Shown: positions 52,993-62,710 of the stretch, one piece after another
Layout of the letters: every line of letters starts with the position of its first letter
How positions within the stretch are numbered: the first letter of the stretch is position 1
From: Betaproteobacteria bacterium UBA1934
Lineage (GTDB): Bacteria; Pseudomonadota; Gammaproteobacteria; Burkholderiales; Rhodocyclaceae
Direction of reading: 5' to 3'
Assembly: GCA_002337055.1 (NCBI GenBank)
Contig: DDFG01000001.1
Location: 521,252-585,251 of the forward strand
Length of the DNA stretch: 64,000 bases
Notes under the pieces: model-generated
Told to the model about the DNA's origin: nothing
Seen by the model: the letters and a program-made list of their open reading frames with translations, nothing else
Database searches by the model: none
Program-made: the position numbers and the translations under genes

Positions 52993-54495
52993 TCAGATCA
53001 CCGGTTCGAGAACGTGAAATTCGATCCGGCCGTTGCTTTCCGCGTGCTTGCCCGGACGCCAGCGGTTGGCGACCGGATGCGATTCGGTCACGATTTCGGC
53101 GTCCGGCGGCAATGTCCCAGACGCGACAAGCAATCCTACATGACCGTCGAACGACGGTAGTGTGGGTAGCACAATGGCGCGCATGGGACGTCCATCGGTA
53201 TCTGGCAGCGTGGTAACGGATGCTTGTGGCGACAGTTCCTGTACGCCCAGTTCGAGCACTTGTTGATCGAGATTGGAAATGCGTCTGACCAAGCAAACGT
53301 GCAAGCGCGTTTCTTCGCGGGTGCGCAGCACAACCAGATCGCCGGCTTGCACCGGCCATTTTTTGCCGCGTTGATACCGAATGCCGAAACTGTCGGGACT
53401 TTCGTCGATCAGAGCCCATTCGCTGATGGCTTCCGTTTCGGCGGGATCGTTGCGGCGGCGATTGAGGTGACCGCCGGAGATAAAGGCGACGGCGTGATCG
53501 AAGCCCGCCACCAGATCGGCGCGCGGCTTGAAGCGCATGCGGTTGAAGCGCCGCGAACTCTGGCCACCCAGCGCGGTACGAACGGCCAGCAGCATGGTCT
53601 CCGGCGCTTCATGTTCGGTGGTTGGCGGCTGACTTGAGGATAGGCGCCGGTCTAGCGCGCTGACGATGGCGCGGCATTCGATGATCAGGTTGCCGAACAT
53701 CGGCACATTCTCGGCCGTGCGCGAAAGGGCCTTGCCCGCGCTGTTGTCGTCAGTGGCCACCAGAAAGCGGGACGCCAGCGAGGCCTGATCGCGCTCGAAC
53801 TGGCCGGCGTCGACGACAGCCGCCATGTCGCTCAAGGTCCAGATCAGATCGCGCAGCAGATCGAGCTGGCTGCGTGGAAACTTGCCCGGTTCGCAATACT
53901 CCAGCAGCAGCGCGCTCAGATAAATGCGCTCGATGGTTTGTTCTTCCTGGCCCGTTTCCAGGTGCTGGTCGCGTGCGTTTCGGTAGAGGTCGTGCAACTG
54001 CTGCCACGATGATGCCGATGGCTTTGCATAGGCGCGGTAGGCCAGCATTTGGCGCCGCAGGATAGTCTGCATCGCTCGCCGGATCGATTGCTGCAAGAGG
54101 TGTGGAAGGGTCGAATCGAGATGCTGACTCGACACATTGCTGACAATGCCGGCGTAAGCGCCGGCGAGATTCTTCAGGAAATTGTCGGCCATCAAGGCCG
54201 ATTCGGCGACGACTGTCGGCAATGGCAACACAGCCTCGGCGACCATTTCTTCCAGGGACGGCAACATGCGCTTCATGGTCTCGCGGGCTTTTTCGAGCAG
54301 ATTGAAGCGCACCTGGAGATTGCCGATGTGGTTCACGCCTGGAATATATTGCGTCAGTAGGATATTCAGCGCGAACTTCTCAGGCTGACCCTGCAAGCCT
54401 TCCAGCAGGTCATTCAAATGCTGCGGCTCGACGTTGTCGTCGCTATTGCGCACGAACGCGAACAGGGAGCGCAGTTTCAGGAGCGAAGCTTCCAT
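52993..54495 (-). CDS. large conserved-looking protein of unknown function
   Basis: 500 residues from ATG 54495; the frame continues upstream to 54609, but that part is basic and not protein-like. No signal peptide or transmembrane helix. The N-terminal two thirds is largely alpha-helical (LLDLLRD-type leucine-rich helices, QQLHDLYRNARDQHLE). The last third is beta-rich and contains DESPDSFGIRYQRG and WPVQAGDLVVLR, loosely reminiscent of a degenerate PilZ-type fold without its arginine pair. It is adjacent to rlmJ, one base apart, on the same strand. I do not recognise a named family, so the PilZ idea is only a suggestion. Confidence 0.7.
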   Translation of the reverse strand: MEASLLKLRSLFAFVRNSDDNVEPQHLNDLLEGLQGQPEKFALNILLTQYIPGVNHIGNLQVRFNLLEKARETMKRMLPSLEEMVAEAVLPLPTVVAESALMADNFLKNLAGAYAGIVSNVSSQHLDSTLPHLLQQSIRRAMQTILRRQMLAYRAYAKPSASSWQQLHDLYRNARDQHLETGQEEQTIERIYLSALLLEYCEPGKFPRSQLDLLRDLIWTLSDMAAVVDAGQFERDQASLASRFLVATDDNSAGKALSRTAENVPMFGNLIIECRAIVSALDRRLSSSQPPTTEHEAPETMLLAVRTALGGQSSRRFNRMRFKPRADLVAGFDHAVAFISGGHLNRRRNDPAETEAISEWALIDESPDSFGIRYQRGKKWPVQAGDLVVLRTREETRLHVCLVRRISNLDQQVLELGVQELSPQASVTTLPDTDGRPMRAIVLPTLPSFDGHVGLLVASGTLPPDAEIVTESHPVANRWRPGKHAESNGRIEFHVLEPVI

Positions 54496-54626
54496 GGCCC
54501 GAACAGAAGACAGAATCTTCCGATTATCGGGCAATCGACGCAAAAAGGGTATTCGAGCTGCGTTGCCGTTCGTCCTTGCGGTCGCTCGGCTCTCGCGGCC
54601 CGCATACACACGTTATACTGGGCGCC

Positions 54627-54956
54627 ATGCCAATTTTTGAACTTCTCGCCCTGGCGGTGGGCGGCAGCCTGGTCTGGTTCTGGATCGATACCATCCGGGC
54701 CCGGGAAACCGCGTTGGGCGCGGCGGCCGAAGCCTGCCGCGCCGACAATCTGCAACTGCTCGATGAAACTGTCGCGGTCCGCTCGTTGCGGGTCGCGCGT
54801 GACAGCGTGGGACGTCTGCGCTGGCGGCGCGAATACCGCTTCGAGTTTAGCGATAATGGCGACAACCGGCGTAGCGGAACGCTGGTGCTGCTGGGCGACG
54901 AGGTCGAGCTGCTCGAGCTGCAAGCTAACGTATACCTTTTGCCGCCGCTGCAATAA
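54627..54956 (+). CDS. DUF3301 domain-containing protein
   Basis: 109 residues; one N-terminal transmembrane helix (IFELLALAVGGSLVWFWI) and a small cytosolic domain with RARETALGAAAEACR, the CR-x-x-x-LQLLDETVAVRSL block and WRREYRFEFSDNGDNR, typical of DUF3301. Function unknown. TATACT at 54614-54619 lies only eight bases before the ATG, so the transcript may be nearly leaderless. It is divergent from the large unknown protein. Confidence 0.82.
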   Translation: MPIFELLALAVGGSLVWFWIDTIRARETALGAAAEACRADNLQLLDETVAVRSLRVARDSVGRLRWRREYRFEFSDNGDNRRSGTLVLLGDEVELLELQANVYLLPPLQ

Positions 54957-55022
54957 TAGACCCAGCCAATTGGCTCGCGTTGTGTCGGGCACGGTCTTGG
55001 TGACCGTGCTCCGGGAGTGCGC

Positions 55023-55175
55023 TTAACGTGTCAGCGAAGGGCTCAGAAAGCGTCCGAGGTCAAGGTCACCCGCACGGCCACTGTCAGGTTGCAGTGCAAC
55101 ATGACGCGGCGTGGTGATAGTCGGGTAGGTCAATTCGGCCAAGCTGTTGAGGATGGGGGTGATGATGAGGCTCAT
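55023..55175 (-). CDS. small protein (50 residues), unknown, divergent from a LysR gene
   Basis: Short frame on the minus strand with a good ribosome site (AAGGAG, six bases before ATG 55175) encoding a 50-residue protein starting MSLIITPILNSLAELTYPTI and ending RFLSPSLTR. A hydrophobic/amphipathic N-terminus is followed by a polar, Asp/Gly/Arg-containing half. It lies 145 bases from the divergent GcvA-like regulator, the usual position for a regulator's target. I do not recognise a family. Confidence 0.5.
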   Translation of the reverse strand: MSLIITPILNSLAELTYPTITTPRHVALQPDSGRAGDLDLGRFLSPSLTR

Positions 55176-55320
55176 GTGCTTCTCCTTGTTGAGTATGGAA
55201 AGCAGACATTTGAGTGGGGGGAATCAGCTTTCACACCGCTACTTTAGTTAAATTTCTGCACTGCAACAAACGAAATATGCTTGTGCTATGATTTAGTGAA
55301 TCTTAACCGTCATTCATTCC

Positions 55321-56265
55321 ATGCCACTTCGGTTGCCACCTCTTTCCGCCTTGCGCGCCTTTGAAGCGGCTGCGCGTCATCTCAGTTTCAAGCGCGCGGC
55401 AGAGGAGTTGTTCGTGACGCCCGCTGCCGTCAGCCAGCAGATTCGACACTTGGAAGAGTGGATCGGTCGGCCGTTGTTTGAACGCAAGGTGCGTGCCGTT
55501 GTGCTGACGGCTGAAGGGGCTGCGATGCTGCCTAAATTGCGTGAAGGCCTGGCAGCATTGTCGGCGGCGATGGCGGCAGGGCGCTCGCTTGAAGGCGGTG
55601 TGGAATTAATCGTGCGGGCACCGCCGAGCTTTGCGTCGCGCTGGTTGATCCCGCGTCTGGCGCGGTTTACCGAGATGCATCCCGAGATTGCGTTACGGCT
55701 TTCCGGGAGCGCGCAGAATATCGATGACATTCCGCATGTTGCCAGTGGCGAGCGAATCGAATCGCCTTTTGCCGAGAACGAAGTTGTTATCCGTTATGGC
55801 GGTGGGCGTTACCCCGGGTTTCGAGTGCGCGAAATCTTTGCGCCAGTGCTGGTGGTGGCGTGCAGCCCGAACCTGCTGCGCGGGGAACATCCTCTGCACA
55901 GTCCGGCTGACTTGCGTTGGCATACGCTGATTCAAGACGATTCCGCCGGTCCCCAGGCGGAACGCCCCACTTGGGCCGACTGGCTGCGTGCGGCGGGCGT
56001 CGAGGGCGTGGACCCGGCGCGCGGGCCGCGTTTCGGCAACAATCTGGCGCTGGAAGCGGCTATGGACGGACTGGGTGTTGTCCTGGTGCTCAAACCGTTG
56101 ATCGCGGAGGCGGTGGCAGCGGGGAGGCTGGTAGTGCCCTTCGATATCTCGGTACCGCCCCGAGATGCCTATTATCTCGTGGTGGCGGAGTCCGTCGCCG
56201 ACCGGCCGGCTGTCCGCGCCTTTTCGGAGTGGTTGGCTGCCGAGGCGCTCGCCGACAATTCTTGA
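55321..56265 (+). CDS. LysR-family regulator, GcvA-like
   Basis: 314 residues. N-terminal start MPLRLPPLSALRAFEAAARH and LSFKRAAEELFVTPAAVSQQ (winged HTH) are hallmarks of the GcvA subgroup; the effector domain follows (LIVRAPPSFASRWLIPRLAR). A TATGAT-like -10 lies at 55287-55292. It is divergent from a small 50-residue gene, its probable target, and followed by an acyl-activating enzyme 89 bases on. The effector is unknown. Confidence 0.9.
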   Translation: MPLRLPPLSALRAFEAAARHLSFKRAAEELFVTPAAVSQQIRHLEEWIGRPLFERKVRAVVLTAEGAAMLPKLREGLAALSAAMAAGRSLEGGVELIVRAPPSFASRWLIPRLARFTEMHPEIALRLSGSAQNIDDIPHVASGERIESPFAENEVVIRYGGGRYPGFRVREIFAPVLVVACSPNLLRGEHPLHSPADLRWHTLIQDDSAGPQAERPTWADWLRAAGVEGVDPARGPRFGNNLALEAAMDGLGVVLVLKPLIAEAVAAGRLVVPFDISVPPRDAYYLVVAESVADRPAVRAFSEWLAAEALADNS

Positions 56266-56354
56266 GTTTGGCGCCACGTGGCGGAAATTTCATATTCCTC
56301 ACCCGTAGTCTCACGTAATATATAAAAAAACGGGGGGACACCAAGGATAGAGGC

Positions 56355-57872
56355 ATGTTGTTACATCATCATTTCATTCAGACCGCAAAACAATTCGAAC
56401 ACAAGCTGGCCGTTGTCGATCGCACGCTGGGAAGACGCCTGACCTACAAGGAAACACTGATTGGTGCGCTGATTCTGGCGAAAAAGCTGAAAAAGTATCC
56501 GGAGGGATTCGTTGGCATTCTGTTGCCGAATTCGGTCGGGTCGGTGTTGTCGGTGCTGGCCACGCTTTTTAGCGGGCGCGTGCCGGTGATGATTAACTAT
56601 TCCACCGGCGCGGAATGCAATTGCCGGTTCGCGCAGAGCAAGTGTGATTTCAGAACGATCATCACTTCGCGCGCGTTGTGCAAGAAGATCGGTTGTGCGC
56701 ATGTCGAGGGCATGGAGTATCTCGAGGACATCATGGAGTCGGTCAGCAAGATCGACAAGGCCACGGCGTTTTTCAAGGCTTCGCTACCTATCGAGATGCT
56801 GATGCGGCTGATCGCCGGCGGGCAGGACGACGATACAGTGCTGATCCTGTTCACCAGCGGCAGCGAACGCGAGCCCAAGGCGGTGCAACTCTCCCACCGC
56901 AACATTTGTGCCAATGTCGAGAGTTTTTCGCAGTGCTACCACTTCGAGAGCGCCGACGTGTTTCTCGCCAATCTGCCCTATTTCCATGTTTTCGGGCAAA
57001 CGGTGAATCTCTGGACGCCAGTGATGTTCGGCATGACCTTGGTAACTTGTGCCAATCCGCTTGAAGCCAAGAGCATCTGCGAAATCGTGCGCGAAGAAAA
57101 GGTAACGCTGTTCACCGGGACCCCGACCTTCTTCTGGGGGTATCTGCGTAATTCCAAACCGGGCGATTTCGATACCGTGCGCATCATGCTAGCCGGTGCC
57201 GACAAGTGCCCGGAAGCTTTACGCGCAAGCATGCTGGAAAAACACGGCAAGGTTTTGCTCGAGGCGTATGGCACCACCGAAACGAGTCCGGCAATTACAG
57301 TCAATACGCCTGAAAACAATCGTCCCGGCAGTGTCGGCAGGCCAATCCCCGGTGTCGACATTCGGGTCGAAAATTACGAAACCGATGAACCCTGCGAAAT
57401 TGGCGTGACCGGAAAAATTCTGGTGCGCGGCGAAAATGTCATGAAGGGCTACTTCGACGATTTCGAGCAAACCACCATGCGCATCCGGCATGGCTGGTAC
57501 GACACGGGCGACATGGGCTACCTGGACGCCGACGGATATCTTTGGCACGTCGGTCGTCTGAAGCGTTTCCTCAAGGTAGGCGGCGAGATGGTCTCGCTGG
57601 TCAAGGTCGAAAACGCCATGGAGACTTTGTTGCCGCCGGAGGTGGAATGCTGCGTGGTGGAAATTCCCGATTCCTTGCGTGGGGCGCGCATTGTGGCGGC
57701 GGTTACACAGGAAATCGACGAAAAGACGATCCTGAAGCAACTGGGCGAGATTCTCACGGCTATCGAGTTGCCCAGCCGATTCGTCGTTCTGCCCGAAATG
57801 CCCAAGTCGGGTAGCGGCAAGCTCGATTTCAGACGCATCACTGAGATGGTCCGCGAACAGGTACGGCGCTGA
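56355..57872 (+). CDS. AMP-binding acyl-activating enzyme (Aas-type acyl-ACP/CoA synthetase)
   Basis: 505 residues. Motifs: P-loop ILFTSGSEREPKAVQLSH (the SGSE form is typical of Aas acyl-ACP synthetase domains, not the usual SGTTG), LPYFHVFGQTVNLW, EAYGTTETSPAI, WYDTGDMGYLDADGYL, RLKRFLKVGGEMVSL, and the C-terminal lysine in PKSGSGKLDFRRI. There is no acyltransferase domain, unlike full Aas. Probably activates fatty acids for phospholipid repair or membrane remodelling. Start ATG 56355 follows AAGGATAGAGG. Confidence 0.87.
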   Translation: MLLHHHFIQTAKQFEHKLAVVDRTLGRRLTYKETLIGALILAKKLKKYPEGFVGILLPNSVGSVLSVLATLFSGRVPVMINYSTGAECNCRFAQSKCDFRTIITSRALCKKIGCAHVEGMEYLEDIMESVSKIDKATAFFKASLPIEMLMRLIAGGQDDDTVLILFTSGSEREPKAVQLSHRNICANVESFSQCYHFESADVFLANLPYFHVFGQTVNLWTPVMFGMTLVTCANPLEAKSICEIVREEKVTLFTGTPTFFWGYLRNSKPGDFDTVRIMLAGADKCPEALRASMLEKHGKVLLEAYGTTETSPAITVNTPENNRPGSVGRPIPGVDIRVENYETDEPCEIGVTGKILVRGENVMKGYFDDFEQTTMRIRHGWYDTGDMGYLDADGYLWHVGRLKRFLKVGGEMVSLVKVENAMETLLPPEVECCVVEIPDSLRGARIVAAVTQEIDEKTILKQLGEILTAIELPSRFVVLPEMPKSGSGKLDFRRITEMVREQVRR

Positions 57873-58092
57873 CGTTTTCCGGCGTTGCCCCTGGTGCGTG
57901 GCTCGGGGAGCCTTGGCCTATTTGGTTCGAGTGAGGTCTTCTGATACAATCCGGCAGTTTTGCTGATTGCGGCAAAACGCGGTGGCGCAGCGCGACTGTG
58001 CCTTAATCCACACATCCGCCCAAAAAAGGGTGCCCTTCTGACCGATGGGCGTTGCCGGCGGATGGCGGTTCAACCCTTCGAGGAGTTTTGTA
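57873..58092 (+). promoter_or_regulatory. rpsB promoter and structured leader
   Basis: A 220-base gap. A sigma-70 promoter is visible: -35 TTGGTT (57922-57927), a 17-base spacer, and -10 TACAAT (57945-57950). The transcript would begin at about 57957 with a hairpin GTTTTGC/GCAAAAC (57957-57963 and 57972-57978), then about 110 further bases of leader before the GAGGAG site of rpsB. S2-mediated feedback on the leader is known for rpsB in other bacteria; the relevance here is inferred. Confidence 0.7.
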
Positions 58093-58839
58093 ATGTCTGT
58101 AACCATGCGTCAAATGCTGGAGGCCGGTGTCCACTTCGGCCATCAAACCCGTTTCTGGTCCCCGAAAATGGCGCCGTACATTTTCGGCGCCCGCAACAAG
58201 ATTCATATCGTCAATCTGGAACAGACCCTTGCCAAGTACAACGAAGCCATGGCTTTCGTGAAGAAGCTGTCGGCCAACAAGGGCAGTATCCTGTTTGTCG
58301 GCACCAAGCGTCAGGCCCGCGAAATCATCGCCGAAGAGGCGCTGCGCGCCGGTGCGCCGTTTGTCGATCAGCGCTGGCTGGGTGGCATGCTGACCAATTT
58401 CAAAACGGTCAAGCAATCCATCAAGCGCCTGAAGGACATGGAAGTCGCCGTCGAAGCCGGCGAACTCGAGCGCCTCTCCAAGAAGGAAGCGTTGACGACC
58501 CAGCGCGAACTGGACAAGCTGCAAAAATCCATCGGCGGCATCAAGGAAATGGGCGGCCTGCCCGATGCCATCTTCGTGGTTGATGTCGGCTATCACAAGA
58601 TTGCCGTGACGGAAGCCAACAAGCTGGGCATCCCGGTCATCGGCGTGGTCGATACCAATCACTCTCCGGAAGGCGTCGATTACGTCATTCCGGGCAATGA
58701 CGATTCCTCGCGCGCCATCAAGCTGTACGCGCGCGGCGTGGCTGACGCTATTCTCGAGGGCCGCAGCCAGGTCATCAGCGAAATCGTGGCAGCCGGCGGC
58801 GACGACGAGTTCGTCGAAGTCGAAGAAAGCGCCGAGTAA
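58093..58839 (+). CDS. rpsB: 30S ribosomal protein S2
   Basis: 248 residues, a full-length small-subunit protein. Family text such as [36 protein letters not shown] and [18 protein letters not shown] is unambiguous; the acidic tail ([12 protein letters not shown]) is usual. The ATG at 58093 follows GAGGAG. It heads the rpsB-tsf-pyrH-frr-uppS-cdsA-dxr-rseP run, with its own promoter upstream. Confidence 0.98.
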   Translation: MSVTMRQMLEAGVHFGHQTRFWSPKMAPYIFGARNKIHIVNLEQTLAKYNEAMAFVKKLSANKGSILFVGTKRQAREIIAEEALRAGAPFVDQRWLGGMLTNFKTVKQSIKRLKDMEVAVEAGELERLSKKEALTTQRELDKLQKSIGGIKEMGGLPDAIFVVDVGYHKIAVTEANKLGIPVIGVVDTNHSPEGVDYVIPGNDDSSRAIKLYARGVADAILEGRSQVISEIVAAGGDDEFVEVEESAE

Positions 58840-58851
58840 TCAATCAGTCAT

Positions 58852-58872
58852 GGCGGAGTGTGACACTCCGCC
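58852..58872 (+). promoter_or_regulatory. hairpin between rpsB and tsf
   Basis: Perfect stem GGCGGAGTG/CACTCCGCC with a TGA loop in the 58-base spacer; no T-tract follows. It may be a partial attenuator or an mRNA-processing or stability element setting the S2:EF-Ts ratio. Confidence 0.6.
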
Positions 58873-58897
58873 AGTCCTATTCCCGGGAGAAAGAATA

Positions 58898-59797
58898 ATG
58901 GCGGCAATTACCGCAAGCATGGTGGCAGAACTGCGCGGCAAGACCGACGCGCCGATGATGGAGTGCAAAAAAGCGCTGACGGAAGCCGATGGCGACATGG
59001 CCAAGGCCGAAGAAATCCTGCGCGTCAAACTGGGCAACAAGGCCAGCAAGGCGGCTGCGCGTGTTGCGGCGGAAGGCGTGGTGGCGATCAATATCGCGGC
59101 CGACGGCAAGACCGGTGCCATCCTTGAAATCAACAGCGAAACCGATTTTGTGGCGAAGAACGACGAATTCCTGAAGCTCGCCAAGGACTGCGTCGAACTG
59201 GTCGTGACGCAAAATCCGGCTGACGTGGCTGCGCTGTCCGCGCTGTCTCTGGCCGATGGCACGGTGGATTCCGTGCGCGCCGCGCTGGTCGGCAAGATTG
59301 GCGAAAACATGAGCCTGCGCCGTTTTGCCCGCGTTGAAGCCACGGGCAAGCTGGTGTCCTACATCCACGGTGGCGCCAAGGTCGGCGTGCTGGTTGATGT
59401 GGTCGGTGGCGACGAGCAACTGGGCAAGGATCTTGCAATGCACATCGCTGCCTCCAAGCCGAAGTCGCTGGATGCGAGCGGCGTGCCGGCAGAACTGCTG
59501 GAAACCGAACGTCGGGTCGCGATCGAAAAGGCTCGCGAATCCGGCAAGCCGGAAGCAATGCTGGAAAAGATTGCCGAAGGTACCGTGCAGAAGTATCTGA
59601 AGGAAGTGACGCTGCTCGGTCAGGTGTTCGTCAAGGCTGAAGATGGCAAGCAGACTATCGAACAGCTGCTGAAGGCCAAGGGCGCCTCGGTTGCCAGCTT
59701 CCAGCTCTTCCTGGTTGGCGAAGGTATCGAGAAGAAGGTGAACGACTTCGCTGCAGAAGTGGCTGCCCAAGCCGCTGCCGCTGCCGCCAACCGCTAA
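58898..59797 (+). CDS. tsf: elongation factor Ts
   Basis: Guanine-nucleotide exchange factor for EF-Tu, 299 residues. N-terminal [20 protein letters not shown] and [15 protein letters not shown], then the core [13 protein letters not shown] with the TDFV motif that contacts EF-Tu. The start at 58898 has a GGAG site; longer open frame upstream is a run-through into rpsB. Ends in an alanine-rich helix before pyrH. Confidence 0.97.
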   Translation: MAAITASMVAELRGKTDAPMMECKKALTEADGDMAKAEEILRVKLGNKASKAAARVAAEGVVAINIAADGKTGAILEINSETDFVAKNDEFLKLAKDCVELVVTQNPADVAALSALSLADGTVDSVRAALVGKIGENMSLRRFARVEATGKLVSYIHGGAKVGVLVDVVGGDEQLGKDLAMHIAASKPKSLDASGVPAELLETERRVAIEKARESGKPEAMLEKIAEGTVQKYLKEVTLLGQVFVKAEDGKQTIEQLLKAKGASVASFQLFLVGEGIEKKVNDFAAEVAAQAAAAAANR

Positions 59798-59806
59798 GGA
59801 ATGACC

Positions 59807-60523
59807 ATGCCCACGCCCAAGTACAAACGCATCCTGTTGAAACTCTCCGGTGAAGCCTTGATGGGCAGTGATGCCTATGGCATCAATCCGCAGACGATCG
59901 CCGACATCGTCGGCGAGATCAAGGGAGTGGCGGACCTGGGTGTGGAAATTGGCGTGGTGATCGGCGGCGGTAACATATTTCGCGGTATGGCCGGCTCGGC
60001 CACCGGGATGGATCGTGCCACCGCCGACTACATGGGTATGTTGGCAACCGTCATGAACGCCATGGCGCTGGCCGATGCCATGCGCCAGGCCGGGTTGAAT
60101 GCCCGCGTTCAGTCGGCATTGGTGATCGAGCAGGTGGTCGAGCCGTATATTCGTGGCAAGGCCATCCGTTATCTCGAAGAGGGCAAAGTGGTGATTTTCG
60201 GGGCCGGTACCGGCAACCCTTTCTTTACCACCGACACCGCGGCCGCGCTGCGCGGTACCGAAATCGGCGCTGAAATCGTGCTCAAGGCCACCAAGGTCGA
60301 CGGCATTTATTCAGCCGATCCGATGAAAGATCCTAGTGCCACGAAGTATGACAAACTGAGCTTCAACCAGGCCATCATGGGCAATCTGGCGGTCATGGAT
60401 GCGACCGCGTTCGCGCTGTGCCGCGACCAGAAATTGCCGATCAATGTCTTTTCCATCTTCAAGCCCGGCGCGCTGAAGCGCGTGGTCATGGGCGAAGATG
60501 AGGGAACACTGGTTTATTGCTGA
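59807..60523 (+). CDS. pyrH: UMP kinase
   Basis: Phosphorylates UMP to UDP with ATP; 238 residues, amino-acid kinase fold (hexameric in bacteria). Motifs: [46 protein letters not shown] and the C-terminal MGEDEGTLV. The ATG at 59807 is six bases after AAGGA, while the ATG at 59801 is too close; 59807 is chosen. Third gene of the rpsB operon. Confidence 0.97.
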   Translation: MPTPKYKRILLKLSGEALMGSDAYGINPQTIADIVGEIKGVADLGVEIGVVIGGGNIFRGMAGSATGMDRATADYMGMLATVMNAMALADAMRQAGLNARVQSALVIEQVVEPYIRGKAIRYLEEGKVVIFGAGTGNPFFTTDTAAALRGTEIGAEIVLKATKVDGIYSADPMKDPSATKYDKLSFNQAIMGNLAVMDATAFALCRDQKLPINVFSIFKPGALKRVVMGEDEGTLVYC

Positions 60524-60535
60524 GGAGACGAGAGA

Positions 60536-61093
60536 ATGATTTCGGACACCAAAAAGAACACCGAAAGCAAGATGCTGAAGTCGCTCGAGGCGTTGAAAAA
60601 CGACCTCGGCAAGATTCGCACTGGTCGCGCTCATATCGGTTTGCTCGACCACATCATGGTCGATTACTACGGTTCGCCCGTGCCGATCAATCAGGTTGCC
60701 AACCTGACCCTGGTGGATTCCCGCACCATCGGCGTTCAGCCGTGGGAAAAGGCGATGGTCGCCAAGGTCGAAAAAGCCATTCGCGATTCCGACCTGGGCG
60801 TCAACCCCGCTGCGCAGGGCGACCTGATCCGCATTCCGATGCCGCCACTGACCGAAGAGCGCCGCAAGGAGCTGGTCAAGGTGGTCAAGCATGAGGGTGA
60901 AAACGCCAAAGTCGCTATTCGCAACCTTCGCCGCGACGCCAATCATCACCTCAAAGAGGCGCTGAAGAATAAGGAAATTGCGGAGGACGAAGAGCGCAAG
61001 GCGCAGGACGAGATACAGAAGCTGACCGATAAATACGTCGCCGAAGTCGACAAACTGCTCGCGCACAAGGAAGCCGAGCTCATGCAGGTTTGA
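60536..61093 (+). CDS. frr: ribosome recycling factor
   Basis: 185 residues; with EF-G it splits post-termination ribosomes. The motif [42 protein letters not shown] and the closing helices are characteristic. SD GAGGAG before ATG 60536. Twelve bases after pyrH. Confidence 0.97.
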   Translation: MISDTKKNTESKMLKSLEALKNDLGKIRTGRAHIGLLDHIMVDYYGSPVPINQVANLTLVDSRTIGVQPWEKAMVAKVEKAIRDSDLGVNPAAQGDLIRIPMPPLTEERRKELVKVVKHEGENAKVAIRNLRRDANHHLKEALKNKEIAEDEERKAQDEIQKLTDKYVAEVDKLLAHKEAELMQV

Positions 61094-61110
61094 GTGGTCG
61101 AAGCGCCGTA

Positions 61111-61893
61111 ATGGCTGTCTTCGCCAGTTCGACGCGCGATCTGCCGTCCGTGGAGACGGTGCCGTGCCACCTTGCCATCATCATGGATGGCAACGGACGG
61201 TGGGCAAAGCGCCGCCTGCTGCCGCGCGTTGCCGGTCATCGCAAGGGTGTTGAGACCGTTCGCAATCTTGTCAAGATTAGCCTCAAGCGCGGAATTCGCT
61301 ATCTCACGCTCTTTGCCTTCAGTTCCGAGAACTGGCGGCGTCCCCCGGAAGAAGTCAGTCTGCTGATGCAGTTGTTCGTGCATGCGCTTGAGCGAGAAGT
61401 TCGGCGCCTCAAAGAGCACGGCGTGCGCCTGCGTGTGGTCGGCGATCTGGAACGTTTTGACCCGAAGCTGAGGGCCCTGATCGAAGCCGCCGAGGCTGAA
61501 ACCGCTCACAACGACGCTTTGCATCTGACGATCGCCGCCAACTATGGCGGGCGCTGGGACATCATGCAGGCTGTCAATCGCATGCTCGCCGCACAACCCG
61601 ATAAGCGCGCCGGATGGCAGGAAGCCGATCTCGAACCTTATCTGGCCATGCATTTCGCGCCCGAGCCTGACCTCTTCATCCGTACCGGCGGCGAGGAGCG
61701 AATCAGCAATTTTATGCTTTGGCAGTTGGCCTACACCGAATTTTATTTCACCAAAACACTGTGGCCCGAATTCCACGCCGATTCGCTGGATGCGGCCATT
61801 ATGTCGTATGCCCACCGTGAACGGCGCTTTGGGCGTACCAGCGAGCAACTCTGCCAGGCGATTCCTTCAGGCCCGGATGCGGAGCATGCTTAG
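61111..61893 (+). CDS. uppS: undecaprenyl diphosphate synthase
   Basis: cis-prenyltransferase that makes the C55 lipid carrier; 260 residues. Substrate-binding text [17 protein letters not shown] (catalytic aspartate), [29 protein letters not shown] and the C-terminal [19 protein letters not shown] are intact. The ATG at 61111 gives the family start; the frame is open to 61090. Overlaps cdsA by about 17 bases. Confidence 0.97.
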   Translation: MAVFASSTRDLPSVETVPCHLAIIMDGNGRWAKRRLLPRVAGHRKGVETVRNLVKISLKRGIRYLTLFAFSSENWRRPPEEVSLLMQLFVHALEREVRRLKEHGVRLRVVGDLERFDPKLRALIEAAEAETAHNDALHLTIAANYGGRWDIMQAVNRMLAAQPDKRAGWQEADLEPYLAMHFAPEPDLFIRTGGEERISNFMLWQLAYTEFYFTKTLWPEFHADSLDAAIMSYAHRERRFGRTSEQLCQAIPSGPDAEHA

Positions 61894-62710
61894 AGTTCGT
61901 GTTTTTACAGCGCTCTCTTTGGTTGCTGTCCTGTTGCCTGCGCTCTTTCTGCTTCCGCAGGCGGGATGGGCCCTTTTCGCGGCCGTGCTGGCCGCGATGG
62001 GCGGGTGGGAGTGGGGCGGCTTGATGCGCGCTTCACCGCGCGGTCGCCTACTCGGTGCCCTGGGTATTGCCATGCTCTGTGCTGGCTGGCTGGCGCTCTT
62101 TCCCGAGAGCATTGCCACGCGCAGGGAAGAGAGTACCCGGCTGGCGATGATCGTGTTCGTTCCCGCCGTGGGCTTCTGGCTGCTGGCCGTTCCGCTCTGG
62201 CTGCGCTACCGGTGGCGTCTGCCTACCGGTCCGGCTGGATGGTTGGTGGGGGGGCTGGTGCTTTTCCCGCCCTGGCTGGCGATCGTGCAATTGCGGCTGA
62301 TCGATCCCCTGTTTCTGCTCGCGGTGTTGGCCGCGGTCTGGGTGGCCGATATTGGTGCCTATTTCTTCGGCAGGCTGTTCGGGCGGCACAAATTGGCCCC
62401 GGCGATCAGTCCTGGTAAGACCTGGGAAGGCGCACTGGGCGGCGCGGCGGCGGTGATCGCGTTCGGTCTTGCGGTGCGCGAATGGGGTGGACTGACGGCC
62501 ATTCCTTTTGTGTTGCTGGCCTGGGCGCTCCCAGTGACGGCAGCGATCAGCGTGGTAGGCGATCTCTTCGAGTCATTGTTGAAGCGCCAGGTTGGCCTCA
62601 AGGACAGTAGCGCCATTTTGCCGGGACATGGCGGTGTGCTCGATCGTATCGACAGCTTGACTTCGGCGCTGCCATTTATCGCACTGTGCTGGCTGGTGGG
62701 GATGCCGTAG
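61877..62710 (+). CDS. cdsA: phosphatidate cytidylyltransferase
   Basis: Integral membrane enzyme forming CDP-diacylglycerol; 277 residues with several transmembrane helices. The signature at the C-terminal part reads [20 protein letters not shown] followed by [16 protein letters not shown] 61877 has an AGG site at a workable distance; ATG 61886 is an alternative. Both start inside uppS. Next gene dxr begins directly at the stop. Confidence 0.95.
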   Translation: MRSMLRVRVFTALSLVAVLLPALFLLPQAGWALFAAVLAAMGGWEWGGLMRASPRGRLLGALGIAMLCAGWLALFPESIATRREESTRLAMIVFVPAVGFWLLAVPLWLRYRWRLPTGPAGWLVGGLVLFPPWLAIVQLRLIDPLFLLAVLAAVWVADIGAYFFGRLFGRHKLAPAISPGKTWEGALGGAAAVIAFGLAVREWGGLTAIPFVLLAWALPVTAAISVVGDLFESLLKRQVGLKDSSAILPGHGGVLDRIDSLTSALPFIALCWLVGMP

